A DNA stretch of 41,823 nucleotides from CAZBRS01 sp964494475 (GCA_964494475.1 CAZBRS010000047.1:1-41823); one strand, 5' to 3'; counted from the first letter of the stretch, positions 16,329-24,831 are shown. Notes: generated by a model from the sequence alone, not told the origin. Numbers and translations are program-made.

Positions 16329-17761
16329 TCAGACCCGTCGGGTGATCCTCTCGAGTCCGCCGCAGTAGGGCCGAAGCACCTCGGGCACCACGACGCTGCC
16401 GTCGGCCTGCTGGTAGTTCTCGAGCACGGCCACCAGCGTGCGGCCCACAGCCAGCCCCGAGCCGTTCAGCGTGTGCAGCAGCGCGGGCTTCTTCGTGACC
16501 TTGTCGCGGTACCGTACGTTCAGGCGCCGCGCCTGGAAGTCTTCGAAGTTCGAGCAGCTCGAGATCTCGCGGTAGGCGCCCTGTCCGGGCAGCCAGACCT
16601 CCAGATCGTAGCACTTCGCGGCCGAGAAGCCGATGTCGCCCGAGCAGAGCGACATCACGCGATAGTGGAGCCCCAGGCGCCGCAGCACGTCTTCGGCGTC
16701 GGCCACGAGCTTCTCGAGCTCGTCGTAGGATCGCTCGGGGTGCGCGAACTTCACGAGCTCGACCTTCTGGAACTGGTGCACGCGGATGATGCCGCGCGTG
16801 TCGCGCCCGTACGACCCCGCCTCGCGCCGGAAGCACGACGAGTAGGCCGCGTACGTCACGGGGAGCGCGTCCTCTTCGAGGATCTCGTCGCGGTGCAGGT
16901 TGGTCACCGGGACTTCGGCCGTGGGGATGAGGAAGAGCCCGTCCTGCGTGACGAACAGCTCGTCGCGGAACTTGGGCAACTGGCCCGTGCCGGTCATGCT
17001 CTCTGCGTTCACGAGGAAGGGCGGCAGCACCTCGGTGTAGCCGTGCTCGCGCGTGTGCAGGTCGAGCATGAACGCCGACAGCGCGCGCTCGAGCATGGCG
17101 CCCGCGCCCATCAGGAAGGCGAAGCGCGCGCCGGCCACGTTGGCCCCGCGCTTCATGTCGAGGATGCCGAGGTCGCGGCCCACGTCGTCGTGCTCCTTGG
17201 GGGCGAAGTCCAGCACGGGCTTCTCGCCCCAGGTGCGCACCACCACGTTGGCGGTCTCGTCGCGCCCCACCGGCGTGGAGGCGTGCGGCAGGTTCGGCAC
17301 CACCAGCAGGGCGGCGGTCAACTCGTCGTCGATGCCCCGGGCCTCCGCCTCGAGCGCCGCCACGCGGTCGCCGAGGGCCCGCACCTGGTCGCGCAGCGCC
17401 GCGACCTCGTCGGCCGGCTTGCCCTTGCCCTTGAAGCCTTCGGAGAGCGTGCGCTGCTCGAACTTCAGCGCGTCGCGCTCGGCCTGGTTGGCCTTGCGGC
17501 GCGTGTCGAGCCCGATGATGGCGTCGAGGTCGACGGTGGCGTTGCGGCTGGCGAGGGCGGCCGAGACGGCCTCGCGGTNNNNNNNNNNNNNNNNNNNNNN
17601 NNNNNNNNNNNNNNNNNNNNNNNNNNNNNNNNNNNNNNNNNNNNNNNNNNNNNNNNNNNNNNNNNNNNNNNNNNNNNNTCGAGGTCGACGGTGGCGTTGC
17701 GGCTGGCGAGGGCGGCCGAGACGGCCTCGCGGTTCTGGACGATGCGCCGGATGTCGAGCAT
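16329..17761 (-). CDS. serS: Seryl-tRNA synthetase, interrupted by an artefactual assembly gap
   Basis: Class II aminoacyl-tRNA synthetase that charges tRNA(Ser) with serine in the cytosol. N-terminus MLDIRRIVQNREAVSAAL starts the tRNA-binding coiled coil; motif 2 is CFRREAGSYGRDTRG with IIRVHQFQKVEL, motif 3 is AVGRTLVAVLENYQQ followed by VVVPEVLRPYCGG. A 100-N block (17579-17678) splits the gene and the two sides are in different frames as written. The same 55 bases flank the Ns on both sides (17524-17578 and 17679-17733). Joining the copies removes 155 bases and gives one continuous 425-residue protein, very close to the 430 of E. coli SerRS. The gene is therefore intact in the organism and only broken in the assembly. 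Confidence 0.95.
17579..17678. other. 100-N scaffold gap, probably of no real length
   Basis: Exactly 100 Ns bounded by identical 55-base sequences on both sides. This is what results when two contigs overlapping by one k-mer are scaffolded without merging. The reading frame of serS confirms that the copies should be collapsed. Confidence 0.95.
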
Positions 17762-17789
17762 GGGTCACCCCGAGCGATGGTCGGGGCGG

Positions 17790-17818
17790 TTTGTACCATC
17801 CGAGCCGATCCGCGTCAA
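17790..17818 (-). promoter_or_regulatory. Sigma70-like promoter of serS
   Basis: Minus strand TTGACG (17818-17813), 17-bp spacer, TACAAA (17795-17790), 28 bp before the serS ATG. It lies in the 66-bp gap after the ZU5-like gene, so serS can be expressed on its own. Confidence 0.5.
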
Positions 17819-17827
17819 CGCGGACGG

Positions 17828-18259
17828 TCAGACCTGCTCGACCACCACGTACGTGCCGGTGGCGTTGATGTCGGCGATTTGCACCTTGATCGAGCGCTCA
17901 CCGAGGATGGTGTGCGTGTAGGGAACGGGCGTCCAGCCGTTCGGATCGATGATCGAGCGGGCCTCGTAGACCTTGACCTTGCTGTTGTTCAGCGAGTCGG
18001 AGTGGGGCAGGGTCAGGTTGGCCTTGCGGCCGTTCTCGAACGCGGTGTCATGGGGCGTCAGCTCGAAGGCCTCGCTGAGCACACGGGCGACGCCGTTGAC
18101 GGTCGGGATGGCGTCGGTGCTCTTGAAGCAGACCCGTACGTTGTCGAGGCAGTTCGTCGGGAAGTAGATGGACGCCGAGCCCGCCACGCACGACAGCGCG
18201 ATCGTGCAGGTTGCACCCAACGTCACCTGGTCACACTTGGTATCGTCGGAGCAGGTCAT
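17828..18259 (-). CDS. Small protein with ZU5-like C-terminal domain
   Basis: A 143-residue protein without signal peptide. The N-terminal 45 residues carry six cysteines (CSDDTKC, then TCTIALSC, NCLD, VCFK). Residues about 55-143 read like the ZU5/adhesin-type module: AFELTPHDTAFENGRKANL, TLPHSDSL, then GWTPVPYTHTI and a closing ATGTYVVVEQV, matching the usual pattern of GPDGTTFxxPVxLTLPY ... GWxPVP ... SxYVV. Those modules are normally found in large exported or scaffold proteins, so a free-standing, apparently cytosolic copy is unusual. It begins 122 bp downstream of the thioredoxin stop with a GGGAGAA ribosome site. Function unknown. Confidence 0.65.
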   Translation of the reverse strand: MTCSDDTKCDQVTLGATCTIALSCVAGSASIYFPTNCLDNVRVCFKSTDAIPTVNGVARVLSEAFELTPHDTAFENGRKANLTLPHSDSLNNSKVKVYEARSIIDPNGWTPVPYTHTILGERSIKVQIADINATGTYVVVEQV

Positions 18260-18296
18260 GGCGTTCTCCCGTGGTTGTTTTACCCTATGGCATATC

Positions 18297-18325
18297 TACG
18301 TACCGGTCTGGAAGAACTTCGTCAA
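18297..18325 (-). promoter_or_regulatory. Possible promoter of the ZU5-like gene
   Basis: Minus strand TTGACG (18325-18320), 17-bp spacer, TACGTA (18302-18297). The -35 is good, the -10 is weak, and other AT-rich hexamers (TAGATA, CATAGG) lie just downstream. Confidence 0.35.
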
Positions 18326-18381
18326 GTGACAAATTCGCACGGAATCGGCCGCGGCCTCCGGGCCTGCTCCAGGCGCCAGGA

Positions 18382-18714
18382 TCAGACGTACTTGTCGATC
18401 TTTTCGCGGATCTTCTCGGTGGGCCGGTTCCCGACGAGCGAATCGACGACCTGGCCGCCCTTGAAGAAGAGCAGCGTGGGGATGGAGGCGACCCGGTGCT
18501 CGGCGGCGATGTCGGGGCTCTCGTCGACGTTGACCTTGGCCACCACGAGCCGATCGCCGTACTCGTCCTTCAACTCGGCCAGCTTGGGCGCGATGGCGCG
18601 GCAGGGGGCGCACCATTCGGCCCACAGGTCGACGATGACGAGGCCCTTGGCCTCCTTCACCTGACCGGCGTAGTTGCTCGAGTTCACCATCACGAAGCGG
18701 GGATCATCGGCCAC
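18382..18714 (-). CDS. trxA: Thioredoxin with WCAPC active site
   Basis: A 110-residue thioredoxin, a cytosolic dithiol reductant. Seen: VIVDLWAEWCAPCRAIAP, where the classical WCGPC is WCAPC, the buried-Asp-bearing strand before it, KVNVDESPDIAAEH, and the cis-proline segment ASIPTLLFFKGG. The GTG start at 18714 has GGAGG 6 nt upstream. It has its own promoter whose -35 overlaps the stop of the upstream disulfide-reductase-like gene; expression by read-through from that gene is also possible. Ala in place of Gly in the CxxC spacer is expected to alter redox potential slightly, and it occurs in other functional thioredoxins. Confidence 0.95.
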   Translation of the reverse strand: MADDPRFVMVNSSNYAGQVKEAKGLVIVDLWAEWCAPCRAIAPKLAELKDEYGDRLVVAKVNVDESPDIAAEHRVASIPTLLFFKGGQVVDSLVGNRPTEKIREKIDKYV

Positions 18715-18744
18715 GGGGCACCTCCGTTTTCCGGGTTCGGGTGG

Positions 18745-18772
18745 AATATAGGCCTACGGTTGCCAGATTCAA
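18745..18772 (-). promoter_or_regulatory. Sigma70-like promoter of trxA
   Basis: Minus strand TTGAAT (18772-18767), 16-bp spacer, TATATT (18750-18745), 30 bp before the GTG. The -35 box overlaps the TGA of the upstream flavoprotein gene. Confidence 0.6.
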
Positions 18773-20145
18773 TAGTCGACGGACTTGCGCGCCACGTTGG
18801 CGGCCACGAGCACGGGGTCCCAGACCGGCGAGATGGGCGGCGTGTAGGCCAGGTCGAGTCCGGAGAGGTCGTTGAGCGTGAGCTCGGCGGCCAGCGCCGT
18901 GGCGACGACGTCGACGCGCTGCGCGACGAACTCGCCGCCGAAGACCGTGGCCCCGAGCACACGCCCGCTGCGCTCGTCGTAGAGCAGCGACAGGGTGAGG
19001 TCACGGGCGTTGGGGTACGAGTGGCCGCGCGTGCGCGTGCGGATGGTCGTCTGGCTGGCGTGGTAGCCGACCGCGCGCGCCTGCTGCTCGGTGAGGCCCG
19101 TTCGGGCGACCTCGAGGCCGAAGAGGGTGAACACGATGGTGCCCACCGTGCCGGCGTAGCGCTCGTCGGCGCCGGCGGCGTTGGCACCCGCGACGCGTCC
19201 GGTCTTGTTGGCGACGACCCCCATGGGCCAGTAGACGTTGCGCTCGAGCAGGCGGTGGTACACGGCGGAGCAGTCGCCGGCCGCGAACACTCCCTTGACC
19301 GAGGTCTCCTGCCGCCGATCGACGTCGATGGCACCGTTCGCCCCCAGTCGGATGCCCGCGGCGGCGGCCAGGTCGGAGCGGGGCCGGAAGCCGGTGGCCA
19401 GCACCACGAGGTCGGCCTCGAGGAAGCCCTGATCGGTCTCGGCGCCCGAGACGTGCTCACCCTCGCCCTTGAAGAACAGCACCGACGTGTTCTTCACCAG
19501 GCGAACCCCGTGGGCCTCGAACTCCTTCTCGACGGCGTGGGCGACGCCCGGCCCGAAGTCGGGCAGGATCTCGGCCTCGCGCTCGGCCAGGGTGACCTCG
19601 AGCCCGCGCTCCCGGAGCGCGTGCGCGATCTCGATGCCGCTCGGCCCGCAGCCCACGAGCAGGGCGCGTCGGGGGCGCCGGGTCTCGAGGTCGGCCTTGA
19701 GGGCGCTGGCGTCGTGGAGCGCGCGCACGGGGAAGATGCCGCGGTAGCGGTCGATGCCGTCGACCGCGGGGTAGATGGGCTCGGCGCCCGTGGCGAGCAC
19801 CAGGCGATCGAACCCGATCGAGTACTCGCGGCCGCCTTGCCGGTCGGTGGCGTACACGGCGTTGGCCGCCAGGTCGATCGACGTGACCCGATAGCCGAGG
19901 CGGGCGTCGATCTTGCGCTTCTCGCGAACCTCGTCGGCGGAGAGCACGATGAGGTCATCGACGTTGCGCGTGGGGTCCATCAGGTTGTAGGGGATGCCGC
20001 ACGTGCCATAGGCCACGTTGTCGCTGCTCTCGAACACCACCACCTGGCTCTCGGGCGAGCGCCTGCGCGCCTGGCTGGCCGCGGCCATGCCCGCCGCCAC
20101 GCCGCCGATCACGACGATGCGATCGATGCGGTCATTCCTGGCCAT
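18769..20145 (-). CDS. FAD-dependent CoA-disulfide-reductase-like oxidoreductase
   Basis: A 458-residue pyridine-nucleotide-disulfide oxidoreductase of the single-cysteine group (CoA disulfide reductase, NADH oxidase and relatives). Seen: FAD site IVVIGGVAAGMAAASQARR, the active-site segment NVAYGTCGIPYN with Cys49, the NAD(P)H site ALLVGCGPSGIEIAHALRE, the FAD-ribityl motif GVFAAGDCSAVYH, and a C-terminal dimerisation domain. Members reduce CoA disulfide, persulfides or oxygen through the single Cys; which one applies is undetermined. The ATG at 20145 (GGAGG 6 nt upstream) lies inside the end of the Clp-like gene, a 14-nt overlap that points to coupled translation. The neighbour downstream is thioredoxin, fitting a thiol-redox role. 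Confidence 0.88.
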   Translation of the reverse strand: MARNDRIDRIVVIGGVAAGMAAASQARRRSPESQVVVFESSDNVAYGTCGIPYNLMDPTRNVDDLIVLSADEVREKRKIDARLGYRVTSIDLAANAVYATDRQGGREYSIGFDRLVLATGAEPIYPAVDGIDRYRGIFPVRALHDASALKADLETRRPRRALLVGCGPSGIEIAHALRERGLEVTLAEREAEILPDFGPGVAHAVEKEFEAHGVRLVKNTSVLFFKGEGEHVSGAETDQGFLEADLVVLATGFRPRSDLAAAAGIRLGANGAIDVDRRQETSVKGVFAAGDCSAVYHRLLERNVYWPMGVVANKTGRVAGANAAGADERYAGTVGTIVFTLFGLEVARTGLTEQQARAVGYHASQTTIRTRTRGHSYPNARDLTLSLLYDERSGRVLGATVFGGEFVAQRVDVVATALAAELTLNDLSGLDLAYTPPISPVWDPVLVAANVARKSVDY

Positions 20146-22597
20146 CGACGACCTCCGTGACGACGAGCGCGTGGCCGTCGTGATCGAGGTGCAGCGTGAC
20201 GCCGGTCGTGCGCCCGCCGCGCAGGATCCAGTCGGACAGCGCGCTGTTGACCGTCTTGCGGACCATCTGCCCGAGCAGGGCCGGACCGTCGGCGCGCCCG
20301 CCCGTGGACTGCGTGATCAGGTGCGAGACCAGCCCGTCGGTCGCCGTGAAGCGCAGGCCGCGCTCGCGGGCGTGCTCGGCCCGCAGGCGGTCGAGCAGCA
20401 GCCGCGTGATGGTCTCGTGGTCGCCGGGCTTCAGGGGGGGGAAGAGCAGCTTCTCGTCGAAGGCGTGCCAAAGCTCGGGCTGCAGGGCGCGCTCGGCCGC
20501 GGCGAGCACCTCGTTGCGTGCGGCGGCAGCGCCCCCGTCGAGCACGAAGCCCACCGCCCGCCCGCTCGCGAAGCGCTCGGAGCCGAGGGTCGAGGTCGCC
20601 ACGACCAGGCAGTTCGAGAAGTCGATGTGTCGACCGCGGTTGTCGGTGGCCTCACCCGACTCGAGGATTTGGGCCAGCAGCGTCTGCACCGTGGGGTGGG
20701 CCTTGTCGATGTCGTGGAAGACCAGGATCTGGTAGGGCCGCTTCAGCAGGTGCCGGGCGAAGGCGCCGCCCTCCTCGAAGCCCACGTAGCTGGGGGGAGC
20801 GCCCAGCAGCTTGGTCACGTCGTGCCGCTCGGCGTATTCGCCCATCTTGAAGACGGTGAGCGCGTCGTCGGCACCGAACAGGAACTCGGCCAGGGCGCGC
20901 GCGACCTCCTTCTTGCCCACGGACGGCGGGCCGAGGAAGAGGAACGACCCCATGGGCCGATGGGTCGAGAACCCGGCGTAGTTGCGACGGATGGCCTCGG
21001 CCAGGGCGCGCAGGTTCTCTTCGTGGCCCACCACGCGGGCTCCGAGCACGCGCTCCATGTCGAGCAGGCGCCCCCGCTCGTCGACGACCACCCGGTCTTC
21101 GGGGATCTGCAGGAGGTTGGCGAGCACCTTGGCCAGGTGGTGGTCGGTGACCTCGGTGCTGCCCTCGATGTGGCACGTGGAGCCCGCCAGGTCCATGAGG
21201 TTGATGGCGCTGTCGGGCAGCGCGCGATCGGTCACGTAGCGGTGGGCCGAGCGCACCAGGCGCTCGAGCAGGGCGTCGGGGTAGTGCACGTCGCCGTGGT
21301 GCCGCTCGTAGTAGGGGCGAATGCCCGTGAGGATGCGGATGGCCTCTTCGGGGCGCGGCTCGGGCACCACGATGGGCTGGAAGCGCCGCTCGAGCGCCGG
21401 ATCGGCCATGATGTGCCGACGGTACTCCTCGTCGGTCGTGGCGCCGATGCAGGGGAAGGTGCCGCGCGCCAGGGCCTCCTTCAGATCGTTGCCCGCGTCG
21501 ATGCCGCTGTCGCCGCTGCCGGCGCGCAAGAATTGATGGATCTCGTCGGCGAAGATGATCACGCCGCCCTCGGCGGACTCGACCTCTTCGCGAATGCTCT
21601 TCAGGCGCTCGGCGAACGAGCCGCGGAAGTGCGTTCCGGCCACCAGGGAGCTGGCGTCGAGCTTGATGACCACCCGCGCGTCGATGGTGCCCTTCACGAT
21701 CTCGAGCGCGAAGCCCTCGACGATGGCCGTCTTTCCGACCCCCGGGCTGCCGATGAGGCAGGGGTTGTTCGCGCGCTTCTTGCCGAGCACGCGGCGCAGA
21801 TCCTCGATCTCCTTGTCGCGCCCGACCAGGGGGTCGAGCACGCCACGCTCGGCCTCGAGCGTCAGGTTCCGGCCCACCTCGCACAGCGTGGGGTAGCGCT
21901 GCGGATCGAGCTCGAAGCGCGAGCGCGGCAGGTACTGGCGTCGCGCCTCGGCGGCCCCGGCGGGAGCGACGGGCAGGGGGCCGGCCTCGGCCTCGAGCGT
22001 GATGGTGCGCTGGCCTCCGACCTGGGCCACCTGGTGAGGCTCGCCGGGCTCGGCGCCGTGGGAGCCCCCGTCGAAGGAGGCTCCGGCCGCCGGCTCGGGC
22101 AGGAAGGCCGGCGGCTGCAGCCCCCGAGGCCCGGGCGTCGACGCCGGGGCGGGGGGCGGCGGCTGCCGGGGAGCCAGCTGGCGTGGGGCTGTGCCGATCA
22201 GGTCGAACAGCTCGGTGCGGAAGTCGTTGATGTCGGGGTGGTGGTGGCGAAGGATGCGGTAGGCGCCGGTCTCGGACAGGCGCGTCAGCGCCACGAGCAG
22301 GTGCAGCGAGTTGACGATCGAGCTGTTCGTGAAGCGCGCCACCTCGTGGCACTTGGCGATGACCGCGCCCACGCTGTCGTCGGGCTCGTCGGGGCGTCGC
22401 TTCAACTGGCCGGTGATCTCGTCGAGGCGGATGCCGTGCTCCTGCAGCACCGAGTGGGCCTGGTTGGGGTGCGTGCGCTCGCTGAAGATCGCGAGCAGCA
22501 GGTGCAGCGTGCCCACCGGGTGCGCGGCCTCGCGGGCCAGGAAGTGCGCTTCGCCGAGGATCTTCTGAACTTCGAGGCTGAGGGCCAGATCGTGCAT
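20132..22597 (-). CDS. ClpC/ClpA-like AAA+ chaperone with degenerate second ATPase domain
   Basis: An 821-residue Hsp100 protein. Order: Clp N-domain (about 1-140), Pro-rich linker (about 148-230), D1 with intact Walker A GSPGVGKTA (Lys289), Walker B IIFADEIHQFL and double Arg ALERRF, no M-domain, then D2. In D2, Walker A is GPPSVGKKE (Lys562, Lys563 in place of Thr), Walker B is VFHDIDKAH instead of LLDEIEKAH (His628), sensor 1 is TSTLG instead of TSNxG, and the NR(L/I)DE arginine segment is HAFDE. The D2 pore loop GAPPSYVGFEEGG is kept, as is a VGF tripeptide (GRAVGFVLD) where ClpC docks ClpP. So D2 may bind substrate and ClpP but hydrolyse ATP poorly. ATG 22597 gives the usual N-domain start. 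Confidence 0.88.
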   Translation of the reverse strand: MHDLALSLEVQKILGEAHFLAREAAHPVGTLHLLLAIFSERTHPNQAHSVLQEHGIRLDEITGQLKRRPDEPDDSVGAVIAKCHEVARFTNSSIVNSLHLLVALTRLSETGAYRILRHHHPDINDFRTELFDLIGTAPRQLAPRQPPPPAPASTPGPRGLQPPAFLPEPAAGASFDGGSHGAEPGEPHQVAQVGGQRTITLEAEAGPLPVAPAGAAEARRQYLPRSRFELDPQRYPTLCEVGRNLTLEAERGVLDPLVGRDKEIEDLRRVLGKKRANNPCLIGSPGVGKTAIVEGFALEIVKGTIDARVVIKLDASSLVAGTHFRGSFAERLKSIREEVESAEGGVIIFADEIHQFLRAGSGDSGIDAGNDLKEALARGTFPCIGATTDEEYRRHIMADPALERRFQPIVVPEPRPEEAIRILTGIRPYYERHHGDVHYPDALLERLVRSAHRYVTDRALPDSAINLMDLAGSTCHIEGSTEVTDHHLAKVLANLLQIPEDRVVVDERGRLLDMERVLGARVVGHEENLRALAEAIRRNYAGFSTHRPMGSFLFLGPPSVGKKEVARALAEFLFGADDALTVFKMGEYAERHDVTKLLGAPPSYVGFEEGGAFARHLLKRPYQILVFHDIDKAHPTVQTLLAQILESGEATDNRGRHIDFSNCLVVATSTLGSERFASGRAVGFVLDGGAAAARNEVLAAAERALQPELWHAFDEKLLFPPLKPGDHETITRLLLDRLRAEHARERGLRFTATDGLVSHLITQSTGGRADGPALLGQMVRKTVNSALSDWILRGGRTTGVTLHLDHDGHALVVTEVVDGQE

Positions 22598-22663
22598 GCG
22601 GGGAGATTGCCACGCGCGGGGTTTGCAGGCAACGGGCAAGCAGCAGGAAAACGACGCAGGCCG

Positions 22664-23845
22664 TCAGGCGGGAAGGATTCGGGCGCCCTCGGCGGGACGC
22701 GCGGGGTGGACCGTCAGGCGGTGGCCGGTGCGTTCGGTGTACCTCGGCCCGATGGACGGCACCTCGAGCGCGAAGCCGGGCCGGCCCACGGCGATGACCG
22801 AGCCCCCGAAGCCGGCGCCCATCAGCCGCGCCCCCAGGGCGCCGTCGAGGCCGCGCAGCAGGTCGACCAGCACGTCGAGCGGCGGCACGCTCACCTCGTA
22901 GAGGTCGCGCAGCGACGCGTGCGAGGCGTCGAGCAGGCGGCCCAGGTCGTCGGCGCGGCCGAGCGCCAGCGCGCCGATGGCGGCCAGGACACGCTGGTTC
23001 TCGTCGACCACGTGGCGCGTACGCTTGGCCTCGGTGGGCGTCAGCAGGGAGAGGGCGCGATCCAGGTCGGCCGGGGCCAGATCGGAGAGGCAGGTGCGGG
23101 CCAGCCCGGCGGGCACCAGCTTTGCGAGCGCCGCCTCGCCCTCGGCGCGTCGCGTGTTGTACCCCGAGGCCGCCAGGCGGCGCGCCACCCCCGAGTCGAT
23201 CAGCACCCAGTCGAGGTCCGCGGTCAGCGTCACGGGGTGCCACGCCTGGGTCGCGTTGTCGAGGAAGAGCGCCGAGCCGTCGGCGCCGAAGACCGACGCG
23301 AACTGGTCCATGAGCCCGGAGCGAACGCCGAACCAGCGATTCTCGCAGGCCTGGGCCGTGGTGACGAGCTGCCAGCGCGTGAGGCCGAGCTCGAAGAGCG
23401 CGTCGAGGCCCTGCAGCAGCGCCACCTCGAACGCGGCCGACGAGCTCATCCCCGAGCCGATGGGCACGTTGCCGGCGATCACCGCCCTGAAGCCCTCGGG
23501 TGTCCGGTCGCGCAGCGAGAGCTCGTTGACGATCCCGGCGGCGTAGCCCGTCCAGTCGGCCGCGACGGCCAGGGGCGCGGCGGGCGAGGGGAGAGGGCCC
23601 TCGTAGACGGCGTCGAAGTCGAGGGAGTGGACGGAGAAACGGCGCCCGGCGGCGGGGCCGAGGGCCGCGACCACCACCCGGTCGACCGCGAAGGGCAGCA
23701 CGTAGCCCCCGTGGTAGTCGGTGTGCTCGCCGATGACGTTGGCGCGCCCGGGACCCACCGACACCAGGGCGGGAGCGTGACCGAAGGCGTTTCGGAACTC
23801 GGCCCGGACCCGCAGGACGAGGTCAGTGGTGGCAGAAGCTGGCAT
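22664..23845 (-). CDS. galK: Galactokinase
   Basis: A 393-residue GHMP kinase that phosphorylates galactose at C1 with ATP, the first committed Leloir step. Seen: the galactokinase signature GRANVIGEHTDYHGGYVLPF, the GHMP ATP motif PIGSGMSSSAAFEVAL, the LMDQFASVFG segment with the catalytic-base Asp region, and motif 3 LMGAGFGGSVIAV. Length compares with 382 for E. coli. The ATG at 23845 lies 23 nt inside the end of galE, so translation is probably coupled; a weak GGAAG precedes it. No galT is visible nearby. Confidence 0.95.
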   Translation of the reverse strand: MPASATTDLVLRVRAEFRNAFGHAPALVSVGPGRANVIGEHTDYHGGYVLPFAVDRVVVAALGPAAGRRFSVHSLDFDAVYEGPLPSPAAPLAVAADWTGYAAGIVNELSLRDRTPEGFRAVIAGNVPIGSGMSSSAAFEVALLQGLDALFELGLTRWQLVTTAQACENRWFGVRSGLMDQFASVFGADGSALFLDNATQAWHPVTLTADLDWVLIDSGVARRLAASGYNTRRAEGEAALAKLVPAGLARTCLSDLAPADLDRALSLLTPTEAKRTRHVVDENQRVLAAIGALALGRADDLGRLLDASHASLRDLYEVSVPPLDVLVDLLRGLDGALGARLMGAGFGGSVIAVGRPGFALEVPSIGPRYTERTGHRLTVHPARPAEGARILPA

Positions 23846-24740
23846 AGGTGGCTTCCAGTCCTCGCTCGAGGGTGACGTGGGGCGTCCAGCCCAGGCGCCG
23901 GCCCGCCAGCGACGCATCGAGGATGCTCGCGCGGAGGTCGCCGGGGCGCTCGGGTGCGTACGCGGCGGGCGTCCGGACGCCGGCGGCCCGGGCCAGCGCC
24001 GCGTACAGATCGTTGGTGGTCGTGCCGACCCCCGTGGCGATGTTCACGGCCAGGGGCTGCGCGGCCCCGAGGGCCAGCACGCTGGCGCGGGCCACGTCGC
24101 CCACGTACACGTAGTCGCGCACGTGCTCGCCGTCGCCGAAGATGGTGCAGGGCTGGCCCTGGCAGAGCCGCAGCGAGAAGATGGCCACCACGCCGGCCTC
24201 GCCGTGGGGGCTCTGGCGCGGTCCGTACACGTTGGCGTAGCGCAGGCAAACGGGCAGGAAGCCCAGGCGCTCTGCGGCGAAGCGCAGGTACCACTCGCTG
24301 GTGGCCTTCGCGATGCCGTAGGGCGTGCGCGGATCGAAGGGCAGGCTCTCGGTCGCCGGCAACGTGGCGGGCTCGCCGTAGACCGTGCCCCCCGACGAGG
24401 CGAACACGAAGCGAGCGAGCGAGCCCGGTTCGACGCCCTGCAGCAGGTGCAGCAGGCCGAGCACGTTGACCGACGCGTCGGCCGCCGGCTCGCGTACGGA
24501 GACCGACACCGACACCTGCGCCGCGTGGTGGTTGATGACCTCGGGCCGGAGCGAGCGCACGAGCGCCGCCACCCCCGGATCGCGAAGATCGGCCACGTGC
24601 AGCGTGGCGGCCGCGTTCACGTTCTCGCGCCGCCCGCTCGACAAATCGTCGAGCACGTGCACCTCGTGGCCGGCCGCCACGTAGGCGTCGACCACGTGGG
24701 AGCCGATGAACCCGGCGCCACCCGTCACGAGGATCTTCAT
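23823..24740 (-). CDS. galE: UDP-glucose 4-epimerase-type SDR
   Basis: A 305-residue extended short-chain dehydrogenase, NAD-dependent, interconverting UDP-sugars at C4. Seen: MKILVTGGAGFIGSHVVDAY (the GxxGxxG NAD site), VLDDLSSGRREN, INHHAAQVSVSVS, FASSGGTVYGEP with the catalytic Ser/Thr region, and TPYGIAKATSEWYL with the YxxxK pair, then RYANVYGPRQ and RDYVYVGDVARA. It is somewhat shorter than E. coli GalE (338) and close to the archaeal/Gram-positive group. Adjacent galK supports a galactose role, although a cell-envelope sugar role is also possible. ATG 24740 follows AAGGA and a promoter. Confidence 0.9.
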   Translation of the reverse strand: MKILVTGGAGFIGSHVVDAYVAAGHEVHVLDDLSSGRRENVNAAATLHVADLRDPGVAALVRSLRPEVINHHAAQVSVSVSVREPAADASVNVLGLLHLLQGVEPGSLARFVFASSGGTVYGEPATLPATESLPFDPRTPYGIAKATSEWYLRFAAERLGFLPVCLRYANVYGPRQSPHGEAGVVAIFSLRLCQGQPCTIFGDGEHVRDYVYVGDVARASVLALGAAQPLAVNIATGVGTTTNDLYAALARAAGVRTPAAYAPERPGDLRASILDASLAGRRLGWTPHVTLERGLEATYASFCHH

Positions 24741-24771
24741 GATATTTCCTTTCGGTGCCTCGAACGAGCGA

Positions 24772-24800
24772 GTGATATCACCGCCGCCCGCGCCGCGCAA
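24772..24800 (-). promoter_or_regulatory. Sigma70-like promoter of galE
   Basis: Minus strand TTGCGC (24800-24795), 17-bp spacer, TATCAC (24777-24772), 31 bp before the galE ATG. It would drive the galE-galK-Clp-flavoprotein run, as no other good promoter is seen in those genes' small gaps. Confidence 0.5.
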
Positions 24801-24803
24801 CGC

Positions 24804-24831
24804 TTGACGGTGAAGGAAAAGAACGTATACT
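24804..24831 (+). promoter_or_regulatory. Strong sigma70-like promoter of the 24871 lipoprotein gene
   Basis: TTGACG (24804-24809), 16-bp spacer, TATACT (24826-24831). It is one of the best consensus matches in the window and its -35 is 3 bp from that of the divergent galE promoter. Confidence 0.65.

Noticed and set aside
16329..17761. Frameshifted or pseudogene serS
   Set aside because: The frame break coincides with a 100-N gap bounded by an exact 55-base duplicate, so it is an assembly artefact, not a mutation.
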